Source of the DNA: Planctomycetota bacterium
Lineage (GTDB): Bacteria > Planctomycetota > Phycisphaerae > Sedimentisphaerales > Anaerobacaceae
Assembly (NCBI GenBank): GCA_025459125.1
Contig: JALORE010000006.1
Coordinates: forward strand, 1 to 51,428
Length of the DNA stretch: 51,428 nt
Reading direction: 5' to 3'
Shown here: piece by piece, positions 7,718-19,315 of the stretch
How the letters are laid out: each line of letters starts with the position of its first letter
Numbering within the stretch: the first letter of the stretch is position 1
Translations under genes and position numbers: made by a program
The notes under the pieces: generated by a model
Databases searched by the model: none
Seen by the model: the letters and a program-made list of their open reading frames with translations, nothing else
Told to the model about the DNA's origin: nothing

Positions 7718-9751
7718 ATGGCGTCTCGGAACATACTGGCGATCGACTTCGGCACGACGAACACGTACTTCTGTAAGTGTCCGGCGGACCAGATTTCGCC
7801 GGTCGGGATCGACTTCGGCTCGGGGCGGGACGGTCTGCCCACGGCCATCCTCTATCGTGAGGGCCGGGAGCCGCTGGTCGGCGAGCCGGCGCTGCACGAG
7901 TACGGCGAGGCGTCCCCCGAGGAGCGTCGGGGTTACCAGCTCCGCACCCAGTTCAAACCCGACATTGTTGACAGTGACGAGGCGGCCCGGGCGGCGACCG
8001 ACTTCCTGCGGACGGTGGTCCAGCAGGCCCAGCGGCAGCACATCACGCTGGACCCGACCAAACACGACGTCATCTGCGGCGTGCCCAGCGAGGCGGATGT
8101 CCGCTTCCGGTCCCGGCTGGAGCAGATCGCCGCGACCGCCGGCTACGGCGAGATCCGGCTCCTCGACGAGCCCAAGGGGGCGCTGCTCCACCACCTCTGG
8201 CACAAGGATTTCTCGCCGGAAGAGGCCCGGCGGGGCATCCTCGTCATCGACTTCGGCGGCGGCACCTGCGATTTCGCCTTTCTCCAGAGCCTCCAGGTCA
8301 CCCATTCCTGGGGTGACATGGAACTGGGCGGCCGGCTCTTCGACGACCTGTTCTTCCAGTGGTTCCTCGCGCAGAACCCGCCGGCCCTCGCGGCGATGGA
8401 GCAGGCCGGCGACACCTACTACGTGCACTCATACTTGTGCCGGGAGGTCAAGGAGTTCTTCTCCCTGACCATGGCGCGGGACCGCTTCGAGAGAATCAAC
8501 AAATCCGTCGGCCGCTATGGCAGCCTCCGGGCCATGGACTGGCCGGGCTTTCTCGAACGTGCCCAGCGCTATGTCCCCAGCCCCGCCTTCGTTCGACACA
8601 TGGAGGATATGGGTTTGCGGAGGACCCAGGACCCAGGCCGCAAGACCGAAGACCCAAGTGTCGGGCGTCTGGAAGCCGCCAGCCGCAGTCCGCAAGCGGC
8701 CGTCGATTTGATCGACTGGTTCCGCACGACCCTCTCGCACGGGCTGACGGAGAAGGCCATCGACACCCGCGCGATCAGCCGGGTGATCCTGGCCGGCGGG
8801 AGCAGCCAGTGGCCTTTCGTGGCCGACGTGGTGGCCGAGGCGCTGGGAGTCGAGCGGTCGCGCCTGATGCGCAGCGACCGGCCCTATGCGGTCATTGCCC
8901 AGGGTTTGTCGATCCTGCCCGCCTTACAGGGTCGATTCGACCAGACCCGCGCGCAGCTTCGCAACGATCTGCCGCAGTTCTGCCGGACCCGCGTGCGGCC
9001 GCTGGTCGAGAAAGTGACGGACAGCTACGTGGCCGGGGTGGCCGCGGATGTCACGTCGGAGCTGTTCGACCAGGTCATCCGCCCGACGCTGGAGGACTTC
9101 CGGCTCCGCGGCGGCTCGGTCAAGAGCCTGCGCGACGGGATCTCGGCCCAGGTCCGGGCGAACGAGCCCCGGTTGCGCGAGATCATCGAAGGCCGGATGC
9201 ATACGCTGCGGCTGGGCCTGCCGGGTCAGCTCAACGAGCTGCTGCGCGACTGGTTTGGGTCCTACGGTCTGAGCGTGGGTGACCGACCCATTGAAGAGGC
9301 CCAGCGGACGCCGGCGGGACAGGAATGGGTCCAACCGAGCACCCCGGACCTCTATGGCGGCATCATGGAGGCGGTCGGCTGGTTCGTCGTCGCGATGGCG
9401 GCCACGGTCGGTGCCTCGCTCAGCGGCGGCGGGGGGATCGCGCTGCTGGCCTTCGCCGGACCGGCCGGCTTGATCGTCGGCGCCGTGATCGGCGCGATCG
9501 TTGCCTTTCTGGCCATTCGGCACGGCACCGCTCGCGCCCGCGAGCTCGCGGATTCCTGGAACGCGCCGCCCTGGGTGGTCAAGAACGTCCTGAGGCCCTC
9601 GCGGATCGCCTCCATGCGGAACGAATTCCAGCAGCGTCTCCAGGACACCCTGCGGCGGGAAACCGTCGCCTTGCAGGACCAGTTGGAATCCCGCATCCGC
9701 GAGATTACCGAAAAGCAGATCGAAGGCCTCTCCGAGATCACCCAATTGTAG
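7718..9751 (+). CDS. Hsp70/DnaK-like ATPase with C-terminal membrane hairpin
   Basis: A 677-residue protein whose first 400 residues carry actin/Hsp70 nucleotide-binding signatures: phosphate-1 DFGTTNTYF (residues 10-18), phosphate-2 VIDFGGGTCDF (about 175-185) and adenosine motif ILAGGSSQWPF (about 357-367). The DnaK substrate-binding domain is replaced by a helical region followed by a glycine-rich hydrophobic hairpin (about residues 548-602, including GPAGLIVGAVIGAIVAFLAI) and a coiled C-terminus. Residues about 302-318 (RRTQDPGRKTEDPS) are encoded by a low-complexity repeat (GGACCCAGGACCCAGG) that looks like a later insertion in frame. The start ATG has GAAGG upstream. Function is unknown; it may be a membrane-associated chaperone-like ATPase working with the preceding gene. 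Confidence 0.85.
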   Translation: MASRNILAIDFGTTNTYFCKCPADQISPVGIDFGSGRDGLPTAILYREGREPLVGEPALHEYGEASPEERRGYQLRTQFKPDIVDSDEAARAATDFLRTVVQQAQRQHITLDPTKHDVICGVPSEADVRFRSRLEQIAATAGYGEIRLLDEPKGALLHHLWHKDFSPEEARRGILVIDFGGGTCDFAFLQSLQVTHSWGDMELGGRLFDDLFFQWFLAQNPPALAAMEQAGDTYYVHSYLCREVKEFFSLTMARDRFERINKSVGRYGSLRAMDWPGFLERAQRYVPSPAFVRHMEDMGLRRTQDPGRKTEDPSVGRLEAASRSPQAAVDLIDWFRTTLSHGLTEKAIDTRAISRVILAGGSSQWPFVADVVAEALGVERSRLMRSDRPYAVIAQGLSILPALQGRFDQTRAQLRNDLPQFCRTRVRPLVEKVTDSYVAGVAADVTSELFDQVIRPTLEDFRLRGGSVKSLRDGISAQVRANEPRLREIIEGRMHTLRLGLPGQLNELLRDWFGSYGLSVGDRPIEEAQRTPAGQEWVQPSTPDLYGGIMEAVGWFVVAMAATVGASLSGGGGIALLAFAGPAGLIVGAVIGAIVAFLAIRHGTARARELADSWNAPPWVVKNVLRPSRIASMRNEFQQRLQDTLRRETVALQDQLESRIREITEKQIEGLSEITQL

Positions 9752-9771
9752 CGTTCCGCAATTTCGCCCGG

Positions 9772-9951
9772 CGGAATTGGTGCTGCAAGCACCGCAAGTA
9801 TATCCCGTTGCTCATGCAGATCGTCTCCGCCGCCCCGGTGAAACCGGGGCGGATCATCACCCAGAAGCAGCCGATCGTCTCGGTCCTTGACGCCTATCGG
9901 ATGTTCGCCGACAAGAAAGCCGGCTGGATGAAGGTCGAGCTCCGGCCGTAG
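9772..9951 (+). pseudogene. 3' fragment of a zinc-dependent alcohol dehydrogenase
   Basis: Only the C-terminal piece survives: KHRKYIPLL, then VSVLDAYRMF and a final KAGWMKVELRP. These match the end of medium-chain zinc-dependent alcohol or formaldehyde dehydrogenases, where the family has HRKYIPKLI...DAYKAF...GWIKVEL. There is no start codon context and no catalytic domain upstream; the preceding sequence is the end of the Hsp70-like gene. It is a non-functional scrap. Confidence 0.65.
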
Positions 9952-10041
9952 CGGTCCTAAGTTCGAAGTCGCAAGGTCGGAGTATGAAGCGGGGCGGCCC
10001 AAGCTCTCTGGCTTCACACTTCACACTTGATCGTTCGCTCT

Positions 10042-11253
10042 CTACGCCGCGTCCATCTCCTGAGCGTACGTCTTCAGGCGGGCCAGCCGGGCCTTGAAGG
10101 CCTGGTACAGGCCGTCGGAGTTCTCGCGGAGTGTGCGCCGGGAGTTCGTATGCGGGTTGACGGACGTGGCATGGTCGGCCTGCTTGATGATCCCGGTCGG
10201 AATGGATGCGCCGCCCGAGAGGGCACCGGCGATTCCCCCGGCTACGGCGGCGAGGCAGTCGGTGTCCCGGCCCATGTTGATCCCGGCCTTCATGGCCTCC
10301 CACGTGTTGCCCTTCGTCATCCGCAGGACACAGATCGCCTTGGTGACGATCTCATTGGCGTAACTCTGGGCGTAGACCAGTCCCGTGCCGCTGTAGACCG
10401 AGTCGAACGTGCCGCGCATCTGGCGCACGTCGCGGCAGTCGGCGGTGAGCTTCAAACCCCGCTCGAGCTCGCCGCGAATGCCGGCCGGGCGGAAGAAGCG
10501 CGTGTCCACCTTGTCGCAGTTGTCGAAGATCGCGCCGATGACGCTGTCGACGGTCGCACCGGGCTTCGTGGCCGCGGCGATCGCGACCACCGTCACCTCC
10601 GCCCAGAGGATGCCCCGGCTGTTGGCGGTGTTGTACACCTGGCCGACTTCGCGGATGTCGTCCATGGCGCCGCGGACATCGCCGGCGTTGATCAGGCCGA
10701 TGGGATGACAGGAACGCGCCAGCGAGACGAGGCCCGAGTAGTCGCAGTATTTGCCGATGTCCGAGGCCGGGATATGAGTCCGGGCCATGGTCAGCAAAGC
10801 CCCCTCGAAGGGCTCCGAGACGAGCCCGGCGCCGTTGGGGTTCATGTGGTCCACCCAGGCCCGGCGCAGATCCTCGGCATTGATCCGGTCCTGCTTCTCG
10901 AGGATGGCGGTGATCATCAGCTTCTGCCGCTCGACGCCGTCCTCGGTTGTGCCGGGCGCGCGGACCCAGTCCTTCTTGCCATAGTGGGAATAGGGCAGGG
11001 GCTTGTCCAGCAGCCCATGCTCGCGCTCGATTCTCTCGTAGGACCAGCCCTCGACCGGGGCGCCCATGGCCGAGCCGATGTGACAGCCGGCGATGCAGCC
11101 GAAGAACTTCTCCCGCAGGGTGACGTCAGTGCCTGTTTGACGGGCCGGGGTAGATTCGGCCGCCAGGCTGCGGCCGGTTGAAGCCAGGGCGGCCACCGCC
11201 AGTGAACCGTGGAGAAAGGAACGACGCGCAACGGTGTTTCGGTCTTCGTTCAT
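10042..11253 (-). CDS. Exported ADP-ribosylglycohydrolase-family protein
   Basis: A 403-residue protein with a Tat-type leader (ARRSFLHGSLAVAALAS). The mature part fits the ADP-ribosyl-GH/DraG family: an N-terminal GCIAGCHIGSAMGAP segment, an acidic TTEDGVERQ block and a C-terminal NMGRDTDCLAAVAGGIAGAL, in which the Asp residues would bind metal. Family members remove ADP-ribose from proteins or hydrolyse related N-glycosides. The exported versions common in planctomycetes sit with polysaccharide genes and may act on other substrates (inference). Its start lies four bases after the stop of the beta-helix gene, so it is the last gene of a minus-strand operon. Confidence 0.85.
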   Translation of the reverse strand: MNEDRNTVARRSFLHGSLAVAALASTGRSLAAESTPARQTGTDVTLREKFFGCIAGCHIGSAMGAPVEGWSYERIEREHGLLDKPLPYSHYGKKDWVRAPGTTEDGVERQKLMITAILEKQDRINAEDLRRAWVDHMNPNGAGLVSEPFEGALLTMARTHIPASDIGKYCDYSGLVSLARSCHPIGLINAGDVRGAMDDIREVGQVYNTANSRGILWAEVTVVAIAAATKPGATVDSVIGAIFDNCDKVDTRFFRPAGIRGELERGLKLTADCRDVRQMRGTFDSVYSGTGLVYAQSYANEIVTKAICVLRMTKGNTWEAMKAGINMGRDTDCLAAVAGGIAGALSGGASIPTGIIKQADHATSVNPHTNSRRTLRENSDGLYQAFKARLARLKTYAQEMDAA

Positions 11254-11257
11254 GGTG

Positions 11258-13516
11258 TCACCTCATCTTGAGAGTCGCTGAAGGAGCACTTCCATCTGTC
11301 TGATACCAGGCGAATTGTTCCGTGCCGGCGATTTTGAAGCCATCGTCAATCACCAGGAACGACGTACGCGGATCGTAGTTGACCAGGTGGCCGGTGTAGG
11401 CGCCGATGCGCGGCATCATCGGCTGGATGTTGGCCAGCAGCAGGCTGCGGCTGTCCTCCACCCGGATCAGGGCCCAGCCGGGAGCCGGCAGCAGCATGCC
11501 GTTGAAGCCGAACAGCCGCACATCCCGGCAGCCGCGCAGCCACAGCAGGGTGAAATCGCCTTCGGCCTTCATTGAGTAGATGTCCACGTTCCGGACATCA
11601 CGCATCTCGATCATGGCGTTGCCCCGGGCGAACTGCGGCTGCAGATGGTAGAAGCGCAGCGGCTCGCGCGTGCCGGTGACGAGCAGGTTGCGGAAGTCCG
11701 GGCCCTGGGACCAGCCACCCAGGTAGGTCTGCGTATACCACCGGCCGCCGCCGGCGCCTTCGATGCGGATCATGGGATGATTCATGGCCGGGGCGTTCGG
11801 ATGCCACGGGGGCCGGCTCGGATAGACGTTCTGCACGACCGAATCCCGTCCGGCCCGCCAGCGCAGCGCGAACACGCACGGATTCAGCACCGGCACTTCG
11901 AGCCGTAACAAAGCGAGCAGGGTCCGTGCCTGGGGATCGTCCACCGTCTCGATCAGCGGCTGCGGCTCCGTCGGATTCGCGTACGCCGCCGCTTTGTCCA
12001 CCGGGCAGAGGCACGTGTACAGGTTCGAAACGCCGAACAGCCTTGTGCCACCCTTCAGGCGCAGGGGCCGCGAAACGCGGTACTTGCCCTTGGGCAGGAA
12101 CACCGTCTCGTGCCGGTCCACCGCCGCCTGCAACGCATCGATGTCGTCGGTCTGCCCATCGCCTTTGGCGTTCCACGGCGGCGCCTTGACGTTGACCACT
12201 CCTGGCCCGAAGGGGTCGGGACAGCGGGGCAGCCGATGCAACTGAGCCAAGGCCGCGGGCGGTCCCTGTTCGGAGTGCGTCACCTGTACCAGCGGCTCGG
12301 CTCGCTCGGTGCGCTCGGTCCAGAGCGTGTCGCGCCGGATCTTGCCACCGAGCTCCTTGGGATACTGCACCCGTCCGCCGGCGGCGTAAGACCGTACGTG
12401 GGTCCAGCCCTCGGCACGGCCGGGCAGCCGGGCATGGTCGTCCACCTGCACCACCGTCCCGGCGGTTCTCACCCAGACGTTGCTCAGCACGACGGAACGC
12501 TGCATCAGAATGGCCGGCTCGCTCCCGGGCCGGTCGAGGACCGAGTCCACGACGTTCAGGGCGCCGTCCCAGGCGATCCAGGGTTTCTGGCCGCGGATAC
12601 CGGCTCCTTGGATGCGAGCCCCAACGAGCGTTAGAGGCCCGCGCGTGGAGGCCAGCACCGCGGCCTCCGTCTGGCCCACCAGTTCCAGGTCGCTGACCAG
12701 GGGCGAGGGCTGGCTGCCGGTCAGGTACAGCCCAAAGCGCCCCCCGCGCACCGTGAGGCCGTGCAGGGCGCCGCCCGAGCCGGGCGCATAGCGAAAGCCC
12801 GCGAACGCGCCCTGCGCCTCGATGCGCACATCCTCGACGCTCGCTCCTTCGGCGCCCCGATGATCGATGCCGATCGCGCCGGGATTGCCCCGGCCGAGCT
12901 CGAGGTCCAGGCTGAGGATCTTCTGGTTGAAGTTGATGTTGGCTTGCGGGACGTTCGGGTCCGCCACCGGACGGCCGGGGACCTGCATCGACCGGGCCCA
13001 GAAATAGAGCACCGGTTTCGGCCGATTCGGATCGCCAAAACCGGGCGCGCGGTCGGCCAGCACGAGCGTGGCCCGTCCGCCTTCACGTACGCCCATCAGC
13101 ACGCATGGATACTCGAACGATGCCTCCGCCTCCCAGGGATCGGCCCAACCCTCATAGGGCCAGCGGTCCCAGCGGACGACGCCGATGATCCCCTCGATCG
13201 TGTCCGAGACGAGATACCGGCCCGCGGGCAGGTACGCCACGAGCTGGGCGTCGCGCGCATCGTCGATCGCCTGCTGGAGGGCCTGCGTGGCATCGCTCTT
13301 GCCAGTGGGGTCGGCGTTATATGGCGCCTTCGTGACCTCGAGGAACCCCAGCTCCGCGAGCTGGTGGTCGGCATAGCGCGCGATCACCTCCTTGCCGCGG
13401 GCTTCGACCTGGGATACGCTCCGAATCGCCGGCAGCCGGACCGGCGCCGCCGACACGGTGCAGGCAAAGCCCAGCAGGCACACGGCGCCGAGCCCTCGAC
13501 CAACAGCACGTTGCAT
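11258..13516 (-). CDS. Exported right-handed beta-helix (pectate lyase-like) protein
   Basis: A 752-residue exported protein. The signal peptide (residues 1-24) ends TVSAAP. Two pectate-lyase-3-type openings are visible: NADPTGKSDATQALQQAIDD near residue 65, followed by YLPAGRYLVS, and NAKGDGQTDDIDALQAAVD about 370 residues later, followed by FLPKGKYRVS. These begin parallel beta-helix domains found in polysaccharide lyases and GH28-like enzymes. The catalytic residues cannot be assigned. The ATG at 13516 has GGAAG upstream and directly precedes the signal peptide; the frame stays open further upstream only through a repeat. It lies downstream of the sulfatase and abuts the ADP-ribosylglycohydrolase gene, suggesting a shared role in breaking down a complex polysaccharide. 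Confidence 0.85.
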   Translation of the reverse strand: MQRAVGRGLGAVCLLGFACTVSAAPVRLPAIRSVSQVEARGKEVIARYADHQLAELGFLEVTKAPYNADPTGKSDATQALQQAIDDARDAQLVAYLPAGRYLVSDTIEGIIGVVRWDRWPYEGWADPWEAEASFEYPCVLMGVREGGRATLVLADRAPGFGDPNRPKPVLYFWARSMQVPGRPVADPNVPQANINFNQKILSLDLELGRGNPGAIGIDHRGAEGASVEDVRIEAQGAFAGFRYAPGSGGALHGLTVRGGRFGLYLTGSQPSPLVSDLELVGQTEAAVLASTRGPLTLVGARIQGAGIRGQKPWIAWDGALNVVDSVLDRPGSEPAILMQRSVVLSNVWVRTAGTVVQVDDHARLPGRAEGWTHVRSYAAGGRVQYPKELGGKIRRDTLWTERTERAEPLVQVTHSEQGPPAALAQLHRLPRCPDPFGPGVVNVKAPPWNAKGDGQTDDIDALQAAVDRHETVFLPKGKYRVSRPLRLKGGTRLFGVSNLYTCLCPVDKAAAYANPTEPQPLIETVDDPQARTLLALLRLEVPVLNPCVFALRWRAGRDSVVQNVYPSRPPWHPNAPAMNHPMIRIEGAGGGRWYTQTYLGGWSQGPDFRNLLVTGTREPLRFYHLQPQFARGNAMIEMRDVRNVDIYSMKAEGDFTLLWLRGCRDVRLFGFNGMLLPAPGWALIRVEDSRSLLLANIQPMMPRIGAYTGHLVNYDPRTSFLVIDDGFKIAGTEQFAWYQTDGSAPSATLKMR

Positions 13517-13549
13517 GACACGCTTCCAGCCCTGTGGAGATGAGAAACA

Positions 13550-13646
13550 GGGTGGCAGCGGCAAGCGGAGTCTTCGGAGCTTGCCGATGGCGAATTGCCG
13601 GTGCGCTGGACCATCGCCAAGGCCTGCGGCCTTGACGATGCCACCC
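13550..13646. repeat. Full copy of the GGGTGGCA...TGCCACCC palindromic repeat
   Basis: A 97-bp element beginning GGGTGGCAGCGGCAAGC and ending CCTTGACGATGCCACCC, with internal CGGAGCTTGCCGATGGCG and GGACCATCGCCAAGGCC arms. It occupies the gap between the sulfatase and beta-helix genes. Confidence 0.8.
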
Positions 13647-13714
13647 GACAGAACCGCTTCGCAGGCTTTCTCCATGTCTTGGCTTGGGCGAACCACTACT
13701 TTGTGCCTGTGCAC

Positions 13715-15145
13715 TTACCCCTTGAGCGGCCAGAACTCGGATTCGGTTCGGGCTGCGGTCAGGTACGTCTTGATCTGCGCCGCGACGGCGGACTGATACC
13801 GGGCCACGTTCTTGGTCTCGCCGGGGTCGGTTTGCAGATCGTACAACTCCATATCTTTCCCGTAGCGGCGAACGGCTTTCCACCGGTCCATCCGCAGGGC
13901 CTGGATCGAGCCGCCCTCGTGGAATTCCCAGTACAGGAATTCGTGTTGCGCCTGCTGCGCGGGATGGCCGAGCAGCGTCGGCAGCAGGGAGATGCCGTCC
14001 GTAGCTGCCCCCGGCGCTGCGCCGGCCAATTCGGCACAGGTGGGCAGGAAGTCCCAGAAAGCCGAGACATGCTCGGTCACAGCGCCCGCCGCGATCCGGC
14101 CGGGCCAGCGCGCCAGCAGCGGCACGCGGATCCCGCCTTCATACAGGTCCCGCTTGATGCCGCGCAGCGGGCCGTTGCTGTCGAAGAAATCGGGGTCGGC
14201 GCCGCCTTCGCTGTGCGGGCCGTTATCGCTGGCGAAAAAGACGATCGTGTTCTCGTCGAGGCCGAGGTCCTTGAGCTTCTGCAGGAGCCGGCCGACGGCG
14301 CTGTCCAACCGCGTGATCATGGCGGCGTGGCCCTTTTGGGCGTCAGGCCAGGTCTCGCCGGCATAGATCCCGTAGTCGGGCACCTCCATGCCGCTTTTGC
14401 CGCCTTCGTTGTTGGCGTGCGGGAGCGTCGGCGCGAAGTACAGGAAGAAGGGGCCGCCCTGGTTCTCTTCCACGAACTTGAGGGCCTCCTGCTCGATCAG
14501 ATCGGCGGAGTATTCGACCTTCTTCGTGGCGACGCCCGCCCCATCCGGCCGGCCGTCGGGGACTTCGTTCTGCAGCGGGAACCGCTCGTCGTTGCGGAAG
14601 AGAAACTCGGGATAGTAGTTGTGCGCGTGCCGCTGGCAGAGGTAGCCGAAGAAGTAGTCGAAGCCCTGCCGGTTCGGGGTTCCCGTACTGTCGGGCCCGC
14701 CCAGGCCCCATTTGCCGACCAGGGCCGTCCGGTAGCCCGTCTGCTGGAGGATCCGCGGCAGGGTCACGGTGCCCTCGGGCAGCGGCAGTTGCCCCATCGG
14801 CTGGATCTCCCGGTTGCCGCGGACGTGCGTATGGCCGGTGTGCAGTCCGGTCATCAGGGAGCACCGCGACGGCGCACAGACCGTGGTGCCGGCGTAGTGG
14901 TCCGTGAAGCGCATCCCCTCGGCGGCCATACGGTCGAGATGTGGCGTCTGAATCTGTTTCTGGCCGTAGCAGCCCACGTCGCCGCGACCCAGATCGTCCG
15001 CCAGAATGAAGACGATATTGGGCTTGCGTGCCGTTTCGGCCGCACCGAGCCGGTTGCGGAAGGTGTCACAGCTCGTGAGGGCCAGCGTGGCGGCCCCCAG
15101 GCCGGTCGATTGGAGAAAGCGCCGTCGGCTGATGGTCGGATGCAT
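13715..15145 (-). CDS. Exported type I sulfatase
   Basis: A 476-residue arylsulfatase-family enzyme. It has a Tat leader (SRRRFLQSTGLG) ending in LTSC, which could be a lipobox. The mature protein begins NIVFILADDLG with the metal-binding Asp pair (D50, D51). C90-A-P-S-R94 is the formylglycine signature, followed by CSLMTG. Further conserved blocks include GKWGLGG and FFASDNGPH. It would hydrolyse sulfate esters, most likely on a polysaccharide, outside the cytoplasm after conversion of C90 by a formylglycine-generating enzyme; no such gene lies in this window. The ATG at 15145 has AAGGAG six bases upstream and starts two bases after the stop of the FG-GAP gene. Confidence 0.93.
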   Translation of the reverse strand: MHPTISRRRFLQSTGLGAATLALTSCDTFRNRLGAAETARKPNIVFILADDLGRGDVGCYGQKQIQTPHLDRMAAEGMRFTDHYAGTTVCAPSRCSLMTGLHTGHTHVRGNREIQPMGQLPLPEGTVTLPRILQQTGYRTALVGKWGLGGPDSTGTPNRQGFDYFFGYLCQRHAHNYYPEFLFRNDERFPLQNEVPDGRPDGAGVATKKVEYSADLIEQEALKFVEENQGGPFFLYFAPTLPHANNEGGKSGMEVPDYGIYAGETWPDAQKGHAAMITRLDSAVGRLLQKLKDLGLDENTIVFFASDNGPHSEGGADPDFFDSNGPLRGIKRDLYEGGIRVPLLARWPGRIAAGAVTEHVSAFWDFLPTCAELAGAAPGAATDGISLLPTLLGHPAQQAQHEFLYWEFHEGGSIQALRMDRWKAVRRYGKDMELYDLQTDPGETKNVARYQSAVAAQIKTYLTAARTESEFWPLKG

Positions 15146-15147
15146 GA

Positions 15148-17499
<2,352 letters not shown>

Positions 17500-17643
17500 G
17501 GAATACCTCCTGCCCAGAAGGAGCTCTCATCTACCGACGACGCCCCATCATCCCTGCGCCGCACGCGCCGGTCAAGCCGAATTCCCCGGACCGGGCGCAC
17601 GAAGATGCGCAACCATCCCTCAGGCGGCGGTCGCGCCCGCGGC

Positions 17644-19029
17644 TCAAGGAATCGCTGGGGCCGGGGTGGATGCGTCCGGGGCGATCGTTAGTCCCAGGCA
17701 GGCAAAGAAACGCGGCCGCAGCAGGGGACGGCGCAGGCCGACCAGGATGAACAGGAGCGAGACCAGGAAGACGCACGCGCCCATGAGCGCGCCACCGGCC
17801 ACGGTGGCTCCGAGCACAAGGGGGATATTCGTGGGCCAGTGGCCGGTCGCAGCGGAACTGAGCAGGAACCACAAAGGCATGCCCAGCGCCGAGAAGGCCA
17901 CGGTCCCTGCTCCCAGCAGGAGGAGGAACTTCACCGGACGGTATACGCCGCGGGACAGATGTACGGCCGGGGCGTACCCGAGAACCATGGTCAGCATCAG
18001 AACGACCAGCAGGGAGGCGAATCCGAGCGTCTGCTCGGTGAAATCCTGCGTCCAGGACGCGCCCACCAGGGCAATACCTAACGCCAGACCCAGAGCCAGG
18101 ACCAGTGCTCGGTCTCGGCCGCGCTGCGCGAGCACGTGGCCGAGGAGCCAGAGTACGGCCGAGCCTACGGCCAGGGACAGTGCCATCGCGCCGAACATCA
18201 CCCGGTCCGAGGTGACGGGTTTGGAGATCCACGCGATGGCCAGCCAGAGCAGGGCCACCAGCAGCACCGGCGCCAGGATCCACACGACTCCCGGGGTGCG
18301 GTTGGCCTTCGGCGCCACCAGGGCGAGCGCGAGCACGACCCATAGGCCCAATCCCGGGACGCTGTAGTACCAGTGCCAATCGTAGGGGACCGGTTCTCCC
18401 GTGCCGGGACCGAGGGCGCCGAGGTCGTAGGAGGGGATGATACGCAAAGGGCCGGAGGTTCCAAAGGGTACTCGCCACGAGTACGAGCCCGTGCTGCTTC
18501 AGCCTGGCTCGAAAACGCCCGCGGCCAGCTCGTTCTCGCCCTGGTAGATGGCAAAGGCCGGCGGTCGTGCGGCTTGGCGCTGGGTGATACTGTACGATTC
18601 GCCGCCGCGTCCGAGTACGTGATAGTTTAGGACCAGCGAGGCGCCCCAGCGTTCGACCCGGATCGTCTGCCGCAGGGGGGCCCCCAGCGTGATGTTCACG
18701 AGCCCGTCCGGCTCGATCTTCACCACCCGCATCGCGGCCTCCTGCCAGGGCCACCGGCCGGAATACTCGCCCTGCAGGATCACTTCCTCCAGGCGATAGG
18801 TGCCCGCGGGCAGGACTAGGTTCGGCTCGCGATAGCAGAAGACAATCCGCCGCCCCGCGCTGTTTTGCAGGACCAGCCGCTCGAGGCCCGCGCCGTCCAG
18901 GCGAAGCGTGCCGACGCGCGGCGTCTGCTCGCCCAGCACGACGGTCGAAAGTACGCAAAGTACGCCCGGCAGAACGGCGCCGTAGCACGCCGCCCGCCCG
19001 GGCCACCGGTGTTTCGCATTTGGTCGCAT
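17644..19029 (-). CDS. Membrane selenoprotein, YGUGG family (divergent copy), in-frame TGA
   Basis: Read with TGA at 18501-18499 as selenocysteine (residue 177), the frame spans 461 residues. It has a signal-like N-terminus (MRPNAKHRWPG then a hydrophobic stretch), an exported beta-rich domain, then AIYQGENELAAGVFEPGU followed by SSTGSYSWRVP, and at least six hydrophobic helices from about residue 215 (LGLWVVLALALVAP onward). The block matches the neighbouring copy at 19316-20530, but the usual Cys of UGGxC is Gly here (USSTG) and YG is PG. GGAGGG lies six bases before the ATG. The hairpin after TGA (18467-18485) is preserved. Without readthrough the N-terminal part ends at FEPG and the helices have only a TTG start, which argues for one protein. 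The role is probably redox (inference). Confidence 0.8.
18467..18485 (-). promoter_or_regulatory. Bacterial SECIS-like hairpin
   Basis: On the minus strand, GTACTCG-TGG-CGAGTAC forms a 7-bp stem with a 3-base loop starting 22 nt after the TGA at 18501-18499. The loop has G at its second position. Confidence 0.75.
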
Positions 19030-19139
19030 GCAAGCCCTCCGAGTTCACTGGCTCACTTCCATGATAGCCTGCCCGGCCGCGGGGTGCCAGCAGGAAACCG
19101 GTGTTGCCCCAGAACGAGCGCAAAGTCGCAGGACGTTCC

Positions 19140-19236
19140 GGGTGGCATCGTCCGGCGGAGCCTGCGGAGCCTGGCGACGGCGAATTGCCTGTGCGATGGA
19201 CCATCGCCGAGGCCTGCGGCCTTGACGATGCCACCC
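19140..19236. repeat. Full copy of the GGGTGGCA...TGCCACCC palindromic repeat
   Basis: A 97-bp element beginning GGGTGGCATCGTCCGGC and ending GCGGCCTTGACGATGCCACCC, with the internal arm GGACCATCGCCGAGGCC. It lies in the 286-bp gap between two selenoprotein genes, which shows nothing else. Confidence 0.8.
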
Positions 19237-19315
19237 GGTGGACGCATTCTCCACCTCCATCTTCAGGGCTTTGCGTTTATCCTGCGATGTTGCCGTCGCG
19301 CGAAAGGGAAACAAT

